The notes: generated by a model not told the origin, from the letters alone. A stretch of 34,903 nt of DNA from Thermotogota bacterium ADurb.Bin062 (GCA_002071085.1 MWEM01000026.1:1-34903); one strand, 5' to 3'. Shown: positions 7,158 through 15,500, counted from the stretch's first letter. Program-made: numbers and translations.

Positions 7158-7931
7158 TTATTCCGCACCCTCTTTCACCCAGTAGACGCTGAAGAGGGTG
7201 AGACCGTTCTGTTTGAGAAAGCCGCGGATTTCCTCTTCCGTGGCTTTTTCCACAATATAGTAGGCGTAGGGGTCCAAAGCCTGTGTTGAAGAAGAGAGCT
7301 CGTCCAACGTGACCGTGCGGAGGTTTTTCGCGTTCTTCAATAGGTACGCCTTTTCGGAATCCGTGATCGCTTTCATTTCCTCCACGCCGATGTAGGGGTC
7401 CTCTTTTTTCTTATACTGTTCCCAATCGACGCCGTTTTGAAAAAGGTTTTGCGAGAGGTACTTCGCGATTTGCAGGTACTCCGTGGCCGGGACGCTGCCG
7501 GTGAAGCTGGAAAGCAACTTCAAGTTCTTGGAGAAGAAGGCGTTGGTTGGCGTGCCGCGCAGGAGGAAAATATTGTAGAGATCTTCGTAGGTATAGACTT
7601 TTCCTTGGATGCTGAAAAAGGTCTCGTACGAGTCGAAGTTGAAATGACCGGTTAAGTCGGGGTCGGGGTAGATCTCGACAACCACGAAGTGGTTGCGCAG
7701 AAAGTTGGAGACGTTCTCCTCCGAAAGCACTTCTTGACGTAAGAAGGCGCTGAAGACGCACCGCGGTTGCGAGATGATCAGCAGAACCCCTTTGTCCAGA
7801 ATCCGAGCGCTTAAAAAGGCTTCGTCAAAACGGTTGAACAGGACGTACTCGGTATACGAGACGGCGAACGCCATCCCGAGATTGACGATGAGGAAAAGCA
7901 TCACGACGACACGTTTCACCAGCTCTATCAC
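7158..7931 (-). CDS. Exported thioredoxin-fold protein with a single cysteine
   Basis: 257 residues with a cleavable-looking signal peptide (about residues 1-24, hydrophobic VVVMLFLIVNLGMAFA). The segment LLIISQPRCVFSAFLRQEVL followed by FVVVEIYPD looks like the beta-Cys-x-x-Cys-alpha-beta start of a thioredoxin-like domain, and RGTPTNAFFS matches the cis-Pro loop. The second active-site cysteine is replaced by Ser (CVFS; Cys58 is the only cysteine). This rules out a classical dithiol reductase and leaves a chaperone, mixed-disulfide or purely structural role. Residues about 150-257 are not recognised. The start is GTG at 7931, with GAAAGG 8 nt upstream. Monocistronic. Confidence 0.6.
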   Translation of the reverse strand: MIELVKRVVVMLFLIVNLGMAFAVSYTEYVLFNRFDEAFLSARILDKGVLLIISQPRCVFSAFLRQEVLSEENVSNFLRNHFVVVEIYPDPDLTGHFNFDSYETFFSIQGKVYTYEDLYNIFLLRGTPTNAFFSKNLKLLSSFTGSVPATEYLQIAKYLSQNLFQNGVDWEQYKKKEDPYIGVEEMKAITDSEKAYLLKNAKNLRTVTLDELSSSTQALDPYAYYIVEKATEEEIRGFLKQNGLTLFSVYWVKEGAE

Positions 7932-8070
7932 CTTTCTAACCTTTCAAGAATAAAAGAAAAGCCCGTCTATCCAAACCATTCTACCCTGACGGAGCGATTC
8001 AAACGACAACACCGGCACTCCGTTAGAAGAGTGAGCCTAGAGATTAGACGTAAAGCAGCCGGAAATATTC

Positions 8071-8099
8071 AACAAAAACAGCCGGCGCGAGCGCCGGCC
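8071..8099 (-). terminator. Rho-independent terminator of the serA operon
   Basis: On the minus strand GCCGGCG pairs with CGCCGGC (8081-8098) with a tight loop, followed by TGTTTTTGTT (8080-8071). It sits about 30 bp downstream of the serA stop codon. Confidence 0.85.
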
Positions 8100-8130
8100 G
8101 TTCTTCGCTTAGGAATAGACTGTTCTATCC

Positions 8131-9054
8131 CTAGGCCAATTTCGCGATTTCTGCCCGTAATTTCTCGACGATCTGGTCTCCGACCCGCACTTGCGCTTCT
8201 TTCGTCGAGGCGCCGATGTGTGGTGTGCCAATCACATTGGGGTGCGCGAGCAGTTTTTTCCGGATTTCGTCAGTGGGGGGTTCCACCTCGAAGACGTCCA
8301 ATCCGGCGCCGGCCACCTTTCCGGTTTCGAGGGCTTTCAGGAGGGCTGCTTCGTCGATGATCCCACCGCGGGCGGTGTGGATGATCGTGACGCCGTCTTT
8401 CATTTTATTCAGCGCCGCTTCGTTGATCATATGTTTGGTCTCATCTTTTAGCGGGGCATGAATGGTGATCACGTCGGAGGACCTATACAGTTCTTCCAGG
8501 GTCACGAAGGTCACATTCAAAGGCGAGGTTCTGGGCCGTGTGACGTAGACGAGGATTTTACAGTCGAACGCCAGTAGCCTCTTGGTGACCTCTTGGGCGA
8601 TCGCGCCGAAGCCGATGATCCCGACAGTTTTCCCCCAGAGCTCGCAGCCTTCGAGCGCTTTCTTTTCCCACTTTCCTTCCTTCAAGCCGGCCGTTCCCCT
8701 GGGGATGAACCGGAACAACGAGAGGGCGAGTCCGATGGTGAGCTCCGCGACGCTGATGGCATTCGCGCCGGGGGTGTTGATGACGGTGATGTTCCGGGCT
8801 TGCGCGGTTTTCACATCCACATTGTCCAATCCGGTGCCCGCTCGGGCAATCAGCTTCAGGTTCGTTCCCGCTTCAATAATCTCTTTGTTCGCTTTCGTCG
8901 CGCTTCTGACGACTAAAACGTGGTAATTCGGAATGACCGCTTTCAATTCAGCTTGCTCGTAGTGTTTGGCCACGATCTCCGTGTGAGGGATCTTCGCCAA
9001 CGTTTCCATCGCGGAGGCGTCTAAGGGGTCGTTCACGAGTACTTTTACGGTCAT
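8131..9054 (-). CDS. serA: D-3-phosphoglycerate dehydrogenase, short form without ACT domain
   Basis: 307 residues of the D-isomer 2-hydroxyacid dehydrogenase family. The nucleotide fold begins with VGIIGFGAIAQEV. The catalytic set is visible: Arg in HTARGGIIDE, Glu in GLDVFEVEPP and His in GTPHIGAST. The substrate-loop region near VVRSATKANKE is typical of SerA. The protein ends soon after the dehydrogenase core, so the C-terminal ACT/regulatory domain is missing and serine feedback is not expected. It oxidises 3-phosphoglycerate to 3-phosphohydroxypyruvate. It starts one base after the stop codon of the upstream aminotransferase gene, with GGAAGGGG just before, which indicates translational coupling. 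A related 2-hydroxyacid substrate (glyoxylate/hydroxypyruvate) is possible. Confidence 0.88.
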   Translation of the reverse strand: MTVKVLVNDPLDASAMETLAKIPHTEIVAKHYEQAELKAVIPNYHVLVVRSATKANKEIIEAGTNLKLIARAGTGLDNVDVKTAQARNITVINTPGANAISVAELTIGLALSLFRFIPRGTAGLKEGKWEKKALEGCELWGKTVGIIGFGAIAQEVTKRLLAFDCKILVYVTRPRTSPLNVTFVTLEELYRSSDVITIHAPLKDETKHMINEAALNKMKDGVTIIHTARGGIIDEAALLKALETGKVAGAGLDVFEVEPPTDEIRKKLLAHPNVIGTPHIGASTKEAQVRVGDQIVEKLRAEIAKLA

Positions 9055-9055
9055 A

Positions 9056-10189
9056 TTAGACCCCTTCCTTCAGGAAGACTTCTTCGGCCGCTTTCACTCC
9101 GACGCCCAAAGGCAAGGGGTGCCCCATCTCGGTGTGCGCCATCTCCAAGGCCGATAAACCGACGATGACGTCGAACTTGCCCATATAGCCCAAGTGGGCG
9201 ACTCGGACGATCTTACCCTTCAAATGGTCCTGCCCGCCGGCCATCGTGACGCCGTATTTGTCTCGCATCAGTTTCGTCAGCTTGCCGGTATCTAACGGAG
9301 AGAAGATCGCGGTTGTCACGTTTCCGGGGCGTTTCGAGAGTAGAGAAAGACCCAACGCCTTCACACCCGCTCGCGTGGCGTCTGCCAGAATCTGATGGCG
9401 TTTCCACACGTTTTCTACGCCTTCCTTTTCGACCATTTCGAGCGCGGCTTGGAGTTGGTAGATTTGGTTGACGCCGGGCGTCCACGGGGAATCCGGGTAA
9501 CTCTTATCGTAGTACTTCAGACCGAAGTAGTAGTGCTTGGAGCCGCACGCTTTCACTCTATCCCAAGCTTTCGGGCTAAGGGCGACCAGCGCGAGACCGG
9601 GAGGCAGCATCACGCCCTTCTGCAAACCGGCGGCGACCATGTCGACTCCCCATTCGTCCATCTTGAGGGGCTCGGCCAGCATAGCGCTGACGGCGTCGGT
9701 TACGAGAATGGCTTTGTAGTGGCGAACGATTTCGGCGATCTCTTTCAAGGGGTTGACCGTTCCGGTGGAGGTTTCGGAATGGGTCGTGAAAACGGCGACC
9801 GTATCCGGGTTTCGATCGAGGGCTTCTTTGATCTGTTCCGGACGGACGTAGTCTCCCCACTCGATCTTAATCAGGTCAATTTTCGCTCCGTAGGCTTTAC
9901 ACAAGTCATTCCACCGTTCGCCGAACTTCCCGCCGTCTACCACGATGACTTTGTCTCCGGGGGCGACGGTGTTGACCACGCAGGTTTCCATGGCGCCGGT
10001 TCCGGACGCTATGAGGCAGTACACCTTCTCTTTCGTCTGAAACAGCATTTTCGCCTTCTCTAAAGTCGACTCCATAATGGAAACGAATTCGGGAGTTCTG
10101 TGGTGAATAGTGTCTTTGGCTCCTGCGAGCAAGACGTTGATCGGCACCGGCGTGGGTCCTGGCGCGAGTAGATAGTTCTTTTTTAACAT
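9056..10189 (-). CDS. Class V aminotransferase (serine-pyruvate/alanine-glyoxylate type)
   Basis: 377 residues. It begins [11 protein letters not shown] as is usual for this family. ASGTGAMET binds the PLP phosphate, TDAVSAM holds the cofactor-ring Asp165, and [15 protein letters not shown] holds the Schiff-base Lys191. The start is ATG 10189 with TTTAGGAGGGATT in front; a longer in-frame version to 10264 would run over the -10 element and is rejected. It sits directly upstream of serA. It may therefore make phosphoserine from phosphohydroxypyruvate in place of SerC, or interconvert serine/glycine with glyoxylate or pyruvate. The sequence alone does not decide. Confidence 0.85.
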   Translation of the reverse strand: MLKKNYLLAPGPTPVPINVLLAGAKDTIHHRTPEFVSIMESTLEKAKMLFQTKEKVYCLIASGTGAMETCVVNTVAPGDKVIVVDGGKFGERWNDLCKAYGAKIDLIKIEWGDYVRPEQIKEALDRNPDTVAVFTTHSETSTGTVNPLKEIAEIVRHYKAILVTDAVSAMLAEPLKMDEWGVDMVAAGLQKGVMLPPGLALVALSPKAWDRVKACGSKHYYFGLKYYDKSYPDSPWTPGVNQIYQLQAALEMVEKEGVENVWKRHQILADATRAGVKALGLSLLSKRPGNVTTAIFSPLDTGKLTKLMRDKYGVTMAGGQDHLKGKIVRVAHLGYMGKFDVIVGLSALEMAHTEMGHPLPLGVGVKAAEEVFLKEGV

Positions 10190-10235
10190 ATAATCCCTCC
10201 TAAAGATGATCCCATAGAAATGGTGTGTTTCCGAG

Positions 10236-10241
10236 ATTATA
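10236..10241 (-). promoter_or_regulatory. -10 element for the aminotransferase-serA operon
   Basis: Perfect TATAAT on the minus strand about 47 bp upstream of the ATG. The -35 match at the proper distance is poor. Confidence 0.6.
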
Positions 10242-10565
10242 TCACTAAAGTCCCGAAAATCCACTTCCGCGGTATCTACGGGTCGGTTTTTACTCTAATC
10301 TGAGGGAGAGAGCCCGAGAGGTAAGTTTAGCTTTTTATGATGAATGCAATATCTTGCGTGCAAAACACAGAGGTTACCTTGGGCCGCGCTCTCCGTGCCC
10401 TCCTCTTGAAACCCTTATTTTTCTTTTTTGGCATTTCTCAAAAAAATGTGACGCGCAAAAGCGCAGCGCTCCCAGAGACCTGGCGAGGTGTCGGGCTATT
10501 CGCGGATCGAGACACCGGCGGAAGGAAGGCGAGTTTAATCCAGGGCACCCGCGCAAATCGTCAGA

Positions 10566-10594
10566 TTGACTTTCAGGGCGTATCCTGATATAAT
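10566..10594 (+). promoter_or_regulatory. Consensus promoter of the mgtA leader
   Basis: TTGACT at 10566-10571, a 17 bp spacer, TATAAT at 10589-10594. Transcription should start near 10601, which leaves about 225 nt of leader before the likely mgtA start. The 10265-10560 stretch upstream holds only degraded CTCCGTGCCCTC-type and GCGCTCCCAG-type repeat remnants; I see no gene there. Confidence 0.85.
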
Positions 10595-10626
10595 TCGAAG
10601 AGAATAAGGCAGAAGGAAGTGAGACG

Positions 10627-10731
10627 ATGGACGACAACCCTCGAAGTCAGAGTAGCGGCTTCAAATCCCCGCACGAAAACGAAGACCCAGGCGTCGGCGC
10701 ACAACACGGGCTGTTGTCCGTTGCTCTTTGA
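10627..10731 (+). CDS. 34-codon leader ORF upstream of mgtA
   Basis: ATG at 10627 follows AAGGAAG with a short spacer and opens 34 codons, ending at TGA 10729-10731. It begins MDDNPRSQ, and a second acidic-proline stretch HENEDPG lies around residues 16-22. It is located between the mgtA promoter and an intrinsic terminator. In enteric mgtA/mgtCBR leaders, short acidic or proline-rich ORFs such as mgtL sense low Mg2+ because such nascent chains destabilise ribosomes. The resemblance here is in composition and position, not alignable sequence. It may instead be a chance ORF inside a structured RNA. Confidence 0.4.
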   Translation: MDDNPRSQSSGFKSPHENEDPGVGAQHGLLSVAL

Positions 10732-10762
10732 GCTAAAGAACTCGTAAGCCTGTGTGTTTGTC

Positions 10763-10790
10763 GCCGTCCGTCGGGGCGGCTTATTTTTTT
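10763..10790 (+). terminator. Intrinsic terminator in the mgtA leader
   Basis: A 7 bp GC-rich stem (one G-T pair) with a 4 nt loop, followed by a T-rich tract at 10781-10790. It lies about 35 bp before the probable mgtA start at 10826, so it must be bypassed for mgtA expression. Confidence 0.75.
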
Positions 10791-10825
10791 ATGCCCGACT
10801 GCGTTTTCACCGGGGAATCCTAAAT

Positions 10826-13489
10826 ATGAAAGGACTGATTCCGGTGAACTTCAAAAGCAAAAAAAAACTCAGTAAGCAAATTCTAAAAAACAAACACGAA
10901 ACGGAAGAAAAGCTTCGGAACTACGCTTTCCTCACAACCCAAGAGCTTCTCGAGTCCTTGTCCGTCACGCCGGCGGGACTCACAACGGAAGAGAGCGAAA
11001 ATCGCCAGGAGGAGTACGGGAGAAACATCATCACGGTGGGAAAAAAAGACACCGTGCTGCACAGGCTTTGGGAAGCCAGCTTCAATCCCTTCAACCTGAT
11101 TTTGATCCTCATCGCCGTGATCACGTATTTCACAGATGTGGTTTTCTCCACGCAGCCGGACTATCTCACCGTCTCGATTATCTTGACGTTGGTATGTCTA
11201 TCCAGTTTGATCGCTTTCATTCAAGGCCAGCGATCCAACAAAACCGTGGAGAAGCTGTCCGAAATGATCTCCAACAAAGCGGACGTCTGGAGAGACGAGC
11301 AGTTGATACAGATTCCTATGGACGAGATCGTTCCCGGCGATATTATCCGGTTGTCCGCTGGAGACATGCTCCCGGCGGACGTGCGCTTTTTGTCCACGAA
11401 GGACGCGTTCGTGGCGCAGTCGGCTTTGACCGGGGAGTCCAATCCGGTGGAAAAGTTTAGCGATATGAGAAACAAATCAAACGACGCGCTGACAGATTTG
11501 CGGAATATCGGTTTCATGGGCTCGAATATGATCAGCGGCAGCGCGAGAGCCGTGGCGCTAGCGACCGGGAACGACACCTATTTCGGGTCTATGGCGAAAT
11601 CCCTATCCGGCGATAGGGCGAAGACCAGCTTCGAACGCGGCGTGGATTCGGTCAGCCGGCTTCTGGTTCGCCTGATGCTCGTGATGGTTCCGGTTGTGTT
11701 TCTAATCAATGGCTTGGCAAAAGGGGATTGGTCGAGCGCTCTACTATTCGCCGTCAGTATCGCCGTGGGGCTGACCCCGGAGATGTTACCCGTGATCATG
11801 ACCTCCACGCTGGCCAAAGGCGCGGTTTCTATGGCGAAACACAAAGTGATCGTTCGTACACTCGGCGCGATACAGGTCTTCGGAGAGATGGACGTGCTGT
11901 GCACGGATAAAACCGGTACGCTGACCGAGGATAAGATCATCCTAGAAAAGTATATGAACCTGCGTGGAGAAGACGACACGCGCATTCTACGCCACGCCTT
12001 CCTTAACAGCTACTTTCAGACCGGCTTAAAAAACCTGATCGACCACGCGGTTATCAATCGCGCCGCGCAATACGGGTATGGAAACCTACTCGGCTTCTAT
12101 ACCCGTGTTGATGAGATCCCCTTCGATTTTTCCCGACGAAGGATGAGCGTTGTTTTGGTGGATAACAACGGGAAACGACAACTCATCACGAAGGGCGCGG
12201 TGGAGGAGATGATCGAGATATCCTCCTTCATGGAATTGGACGGTCGAGTCTTGCCGATGGACGAAGAAAGCAAGCGAGTGGCTTTAGAAATTTACGAAAA
12301 GTATAATAGCGATGGGTTGCGGATTCTCGCCGTGGCGCAAAAAAACGAAGTCCCCGACGTGGGCGCCTTCAGCGTGGCAGATGAAAAGGATATGGTCCTC
12401 ATCGGCTTTGTGGGATTTCTTGACCCCCCGAAGGAGAGCGCCAAAGCGGCGATCGAAGCGCTTCGAGACCACGGAGTCAGAACCGTGGTGCTCACCGGAG
12501 ACAGCGAAGGCGTGGCCATAAAGGTTTGTGGCAAGGTGAGCGTTGACACCTCCAGGGTCCTGACCGGGCGAGATGTGGAGACGATGGATGACGCCGCGTT
12601 ACGAGAGGCGGTCAAGACCTGCGACCTGTTTGCGAAACTGGCGCCCGCCCAAAAAAAACGCGTGGTGAAAGCGTTTCAGGCCGTGGGACATACGGTGGGA
12701 TATATGGGGGATGGCATCAACGACGCGCCCGCCCTAAGGCAGGCCGACGTTGGAATTACCGTGGATAGCGCCGTTGACATCGCCAAGGAAACGGCCGACA
12801 TTATCCTGCTCAAAAAAGACCTCATGGTGTTGGAGGAAGGCGTTATAGAAGGCCGCCGAACCTTCGGCAATATCGTAAAATACATCAAGATGGCGGCAAG
12901 CGGGAACTTCGGAAATATCGTCTCGGTCATCGTTGCCAGCATCCTCCTCCCGTTTCTACCGATGTTGCCGGTACAGATCCTCACACAGAACCTATTATGT
13001 GATTTCTCACAAATGGGTATGCCCTTTGACAGTGTCGACGAGGAGTATGTGAAAAAACCCCGAAAATGGGACACACAATCGATTATGAACTTCATCTCGT
13101 TTTTTGGGCCTCTAAGCTCGATATTCGATATCCTATGCTTCGCCGTGCTATGGTGGATCATCGGGGCCAACACGAAGGCTTTGGCTCCCATATTTCAAAG
13201 TGGGTGGTTCGTGTATGGAACGGTATCGCAGGTATTGGTCATCCATACGATACGGACCGCAAAAATCCCCTTCATACAGAGCAGGCCGACGATCCCTTTG
13301 ATTGTGTCCACTTTCACGGTTACAACGCTCGCCCTCGCGGTTGGTTTCAGCCACTTAGCGGTTGGTATCGATATGCGGGCGCTGCCCCTACTCTTCGCCC
13401 CTTGGTTGGCGCTGATTCTGACGGGGTACTTTTTATTCGCGCAGTTGAACAAGAGATTCTACATCAAGCGATACGGCGAGTGGCTCTGA
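10826..13489 (+). CDS. mgtA: MgtA-type magnesium-importing P-type ATPase
   Basis: About 887 residues. The family core is complete: TALTGESNP in the actuator domain (TGES about 202-205), LTPEMLPVIMTSTLAKG in membrane helix 4 (a signature of P3B Mg2+ ATPases), CTDKTGTLT with the phosphorylated Asp361, and MGDGINDAPALRQADVGI in the hinge. About ten membrane segments are visible. The N-terminus is Lys-rich (KSKKKLSKQILKNKHE), as in MgtA. It imports Mg2+ using ATP. The frame is open from GTG 10754, but that codon precedes the leader terminator, so ATG 10826 is chosen. GTG 10844 with AAAGGA in front is an alternative. The leader suggests attenuation control. Confidence 0.92.
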   Translation: MKGLIPVNFKSKKKLSKQILKNKHETEEKLRNYAFLTTQELLESLSVTPAGLTTEESENRQEEYGRNIITVGKKDTVLHRLWEASFNPFNLILILIAVITYFTDVVFSTQPDYLTVSIILTLVCLSSLIAFIQGQRSNKTVEKLSEMISNKADVWRDEQLIQIPMDEIVPGDIIRLSAGDMLPADVRFLSTKDAFVAQSALTGESNPVEKFSDMRNKSNDALTDLRNIGFMGSNMISGSARAVALATGNDTYFGSMAKSLSGDRAKTSFERGVDSVSRLLVRLMLVMVPVVFLINGLAKGDWSSALLFAVSIAVGLTPEMLPVIMTSTLAKGAVSMAKHKVIVRTLGAIQVFGEMDVLCTDKTGTLTEDKIILEKYMNLRGEDDTRILRHAFLNSYFQTGLKNLIDHAVINRAAQYGYGNLLGFYTRVDEIPFDFSRRRMSVVLVDNNGKRQLITKGAVEEMIEISSFMELDGRVLPMDEESKRVALEIYEKYNSDGLRILAVAQKNEVPDVGAFSVADEKDMVLIGFVGFLDPPKESAKAAIEALRDHGVRTVVLTGDSEGVAIKVCGKVSVDTSRVLTGRDVETMDDAALREAVKTCDLFAKLAPAQKKRVVKAFQAVGHTVGYMGDGINDAPALRQADVGITVDSAVDIAKETADIILLKKDLMVLEEGVIEGRRTFGNIVKYIKMAASGNFGNIVSVIVASILLPFLPMLPVQILTQNLLCDFSQMGMPFDSVDEEYVKKPRKWDTQSIMNFISFFGPLSSIFDILCFAVLWWIIGANTKALAPIFQSGWFVYGTVSQVLVIHTIRTAKIPFIQSRPTIPLIVSTFTVTTLALAVGFSHLAVGIDMRALPLLFAPWLALILTGYFLFAQLNKRFYIKRYGEWL

Positions 13490-13564
13490 TAGCCGGCCCA
13501 TTTTCGTCGACTCGTACCGTTGACGCTTCGGCCATCCGGTAGCGCCGTCGGACCGCCGTGGGCG

Positions 13565-13930
13565 CGCCCTGTGAACGCCGAACTTTAGTCCGGCAAGTTT
13601 TAGATTTTCTGGGAACGCCGAACTTTAGTTCGGCATGTTCCAAAAGGAGTAAGACTGCTGAGCGGATCGCGGGGTCATAAAAATCACTTACCCCGCGATA
13701 ACCCACACGGTCATCGCGGCGTAAGCGTCCCTTCTTCTCGCGACGGCGCGATACGCATTTTTGTGGGCTCATCGCGGCGTAAGCGCTCCATCTACTTGCG
13801 ACGGCGCGATACGCTTCGGTACGTGTCTTGAAAAACAGGGTTCACACGGAGGGCACAGAGAACACAGAGAAGAGATTCTTGTGAACGTCTTGGGGAATGC
13901 CTGTGAAGGCCGAACTGAGGTTCAGCGTTC
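13565..13930. repeat. Repeat cluster between mgtA and the first Rpn gene
   Basis: Two hairpins in the order GCCGAACTTTAGTCCGGC (mismatched) and GCCGAACTTTAGTTCGGC lie between about 13577 and 13635. An ATCGCGGGGT..ACCCCGCGAT palindrome follows at about 13668-13702. Two 45 bp GC-rich elements of the type ATCGCGGCGTAAGCG..CGACGGCGCGATACG are at about 13711-13757 and 13769-13816. A reverse-sense CACAGAGAACACAGAG repeat is at about 13854-13870. The first 133 bp recur almost intact at about 15183-15315, beyond the Rpn gene. No gene is supported in 13490-14089. Confidence 0.88.
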
Positions 13931-14089
13931 ACAAAACCCAAGCCTGATTAAAGTCCGCGACCCTGGCTGCACTCCGAAGATGTTCCCGGAAGGGCGTTCT
14001 ATACGAAATCATATTCTTGAGCGTTAAACTCCTTTAAAGTAAGCTACTTTCTCTTTGAAAGAGCCACGTTCAGGTCGGGTTGAATCGTG

Positions 14090-14095
14090 TATAAT
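14090..14095 (+). promoter_or_regulatory. -10 element for the first Rpn gene
   Basis: TATAAT about 41 bp upstream of the chosen ATG; no convincing -35. Confidence 0.5.
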
Positions 14096-14136
14096 ACGCG
14101 TGAAACGATTACTTGCAGGGGGGGTCACCGCTGGAT

Positions 14137-15096
14137 ATGCTCATTAACCCGCACGACAGGTTTTTCAAAGAAATGATGGGAGATGTCGAAAACGCCCAAG
14201 CGTTTTTGGAGACCTATCTCCCCCCGAAAATCTTACAGACGATCGATGTCGACACGATGCGGGCGGAAAAGGACAGCTTCATAGAACAAGACCTGAAAGA
14301 GTTCTATGCGGATTTGCTGTTTCGGGCTACTATTCGAACCCGAAAAGCCTACGTCTACATTCTATTGGAACACAAGAGCTATAGCGACCAAAACATCGGT
14401 ATGCAGCTGCTCAGGTATATGTCTGCGATATGGGACAAAGAAATAAAGAAACAAAAGAACAGACGACTACCGCTGATCTTACCGATAGTGATATACCAAG
14501 GGAAAGAGAAGTGGGGAGCTTCCACGCAGTTTGCGGACAGGATCGAAGGGGTCGAAACGATGGAAGAGTCTTTGCAAAAAGTCATCCCCCACTTTGAGTA
14601 TTACCTATACGATTTTTCGTCAAATAGTGGAAAGGAGATCAAAGGGCCGGACGATCTACGCCTGTATCTAGAGACGATCAGGATGGCCTCGATCAAAGAC
14701 CCCGAAAAGTTCAAGGAAGCGTACTTAAGAATCACCACCGTCTTCGTCACGCGGGAAGAAACGGAAAGAAGCGAACGGCTTTACGGGACTTTTATTCACT
14801 ACATCTACTATTTGACAGCGCGAGAGGATTTCTCGAGACTGGTACAACTGACGCGAACGGTATCGGTGGAAAGGAGTGAAAGAATGCAAACGATAGCGGA
14901 ATGGCTTATTCAAGATGGGATGGAGAAAGGACGTGAGCAACTCTTATGGAAGCAGATCTCCAAAAAATTCCCTCAAGTCCCGAAGGCGTACTACGAAAAG
15001 CTGAAAACGCTCACGATAGACCAGCTCGACAACCTGGGTTTAGAACTGATGGATATGCAAAACGAGGAAGAACTGAAAAAACATCTGCCGATGTGA
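14137..15096 (+). CDS. Rpn family recombination-promoting nuclease (PD-(D/E)XK, YhgA-like)
   Basis: 319 residues. The N-terminus NPHDRFFKEMMGD..AFLETYLPP is the hallmark of Rpn/YhgA proteins. Asp59 (ADLLFRA), Glu78 and Lys80 (YILLEHKS) form the PD-(D/E)XK site, followed by LPLILPIVIYQGKEKW. The C-terminus ends in a charged segment and the conserved-looking LTIDQLDNLGLELMDM. E. coli RpnA is a Ca2+-stimulated endonuclease that raises RecA-independent recombination. The start ATG 14137 aligns with the start of the paralog at 22418-23416; the frame extends to TTG 14113, which has no better support. The gene is framed by near-identical 133 bp repeats. It is likely an intact nuclease, though older annotations call this family a transposase. 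Confidence 0.88.
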   Translation: MLINPHDRFFKEMMGDVENAQAFLETYLPPKILQTIDVDTMRAEKDSFIEQDLKEFYADLLFRATIRTRKAYVYILLEHKSYSDQNIGMQLLRYMSAIWDKEIKKQKNRRLPLILPIVIYQGKEKWGASTQFADRIEGVETMEESLQKVIPHFEYYLYDFSSNSGKEIKGPDDLRLYLETIRMASIKDPEKFKEAYLRITTVFVTREETERSERLYGTFIHYIYYLTAREDFSRLVQLTRTVSVERSERMQTIAEWLIQDGMEKGREQLLWKQISKKFPQVPKAYYEKLKTLTIDQLDNLGLELMDMQNEEELKKHLPM

Positions 15097-15109
15097 AAGG
15101 TTTCGGCGT

Positions 15110-15480
15110 CTCATTAGGAGCGCCTGAGAGCGCCTATCTTTTGTTCGGCGGGAGGCTGTTTTTGCCTTTCAGAGAACGCCACGTGCACGCCGGACTTTAG
15201 TCCCGCAAGTTATAGCTTTTCTGGGAACGCCGAACTTCAGTTCGGCATATCCCAAAAGGAGTAATACTGCAGAGCATATCGCGGAGTCGTAAAAATCACT
15301 TACCCCGCGATAACCTCCGAAAACGACTTTCAAAGGATTTTCCTCTTACCGTTCTAGCTAACCCCCTTTTCCTTCTATTCTCCGTGTTCTCTGTGTTCTC
15401 TGTGTGAACCTTCTTTTCCCCTTTTGTATTAAACCCTGCCGGACTAAAGTTCGGCGCTCTCAGTAGCGATCCCGTAAGAG
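15110..15480. repeat. Repeat cluster downstream of the first Rpn gene
   Basis: A copy of the 13571-13703 block is at about 15183-15315, again with two hairpins (GCCGGACTTTAGTCCCGC mismatched, GCCGAACTTCAGTTCGGC) and a GCGGAGTCG..ACCCCGCGA palindrome. CTCCGTGTTCTCTGTGTTCT is at about 15380-15400, and a GCCGGACTAAAGTTCGGC mismatched hairpin near 15437-15454. No gene is supported in 15097-15500. Confidence 0.85.
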
Positions 15481-15500
15481 ACGACTCCAAGGAATGTGCG

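Larger units (their letters stand above)
10601..10792 (+). ncRNA. Structured mgtA leader RNA ending in an intrinsic terminator
   Basis: Hand folding shows local hairpins ACAAC/GUUGU (10701-10717) and GCUC/GAGC (10723-10733). A long-range GGCUU/AAGCC pair joins 10657-10661 to 10746-10750. A terminator stem GCCGUCC/GGGCGGC-like (10763-10780) precedes TTATTTTTTT. GGACG at 10629-10633 plus ACAA can pair with 10758-10769, which is the 5' arm of the terminator, so a competing antiterminator is possible. GAGUAGC near 10650 recalls the yybP-ykoY Mn2+ riboswitch, but the second conserved loop is not matched; the M-box core is not recognisable either. It could act as an attenuator or yield a free small RNA. 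Confidence 0.55.

Noticed and set aside
9395..10063. 222-codon plus-strand frame opposite the aminotransferase
   Set aside because: Antisense shadow of a gene with full catalytic motifs; no start signal.
10337..10637. Frames of 71-87 codons between the serA operon and the mgtA promoter
   Set aside because: Composition reflects degraded repeats, no ribosome site, and they overlap the mgtA promoter on either strand.
10601..10792. M-box (ykoK) magnesium riboswitch
   Set aside because: The conserved M-box core could not be found; only a GAGUAGC string weakly recalls another class (yybP-ykoY), which is not enough for a call.
10754..10825. N-terminal extension of mgtA from GTG 10754
   Set aside because: It would translate through the leader terminator stem and T tract (RRGGLFFYARL) and has no ribosome site.
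13464..14027. Open frames on both strands downstream of mgtA
   Set aside because: They cross hairpins, palindromes and the CACAGAG repeat and have no start signals or family features.
14137..15096. Insertion sequence with transposase
   Set aside because: The product is a PD-(D/E)XK Rpn nuclease. The flanking 133 bp direct repeats are made of the window-wide repeat family, and no terminal inverted repeats or target duplication were seen.
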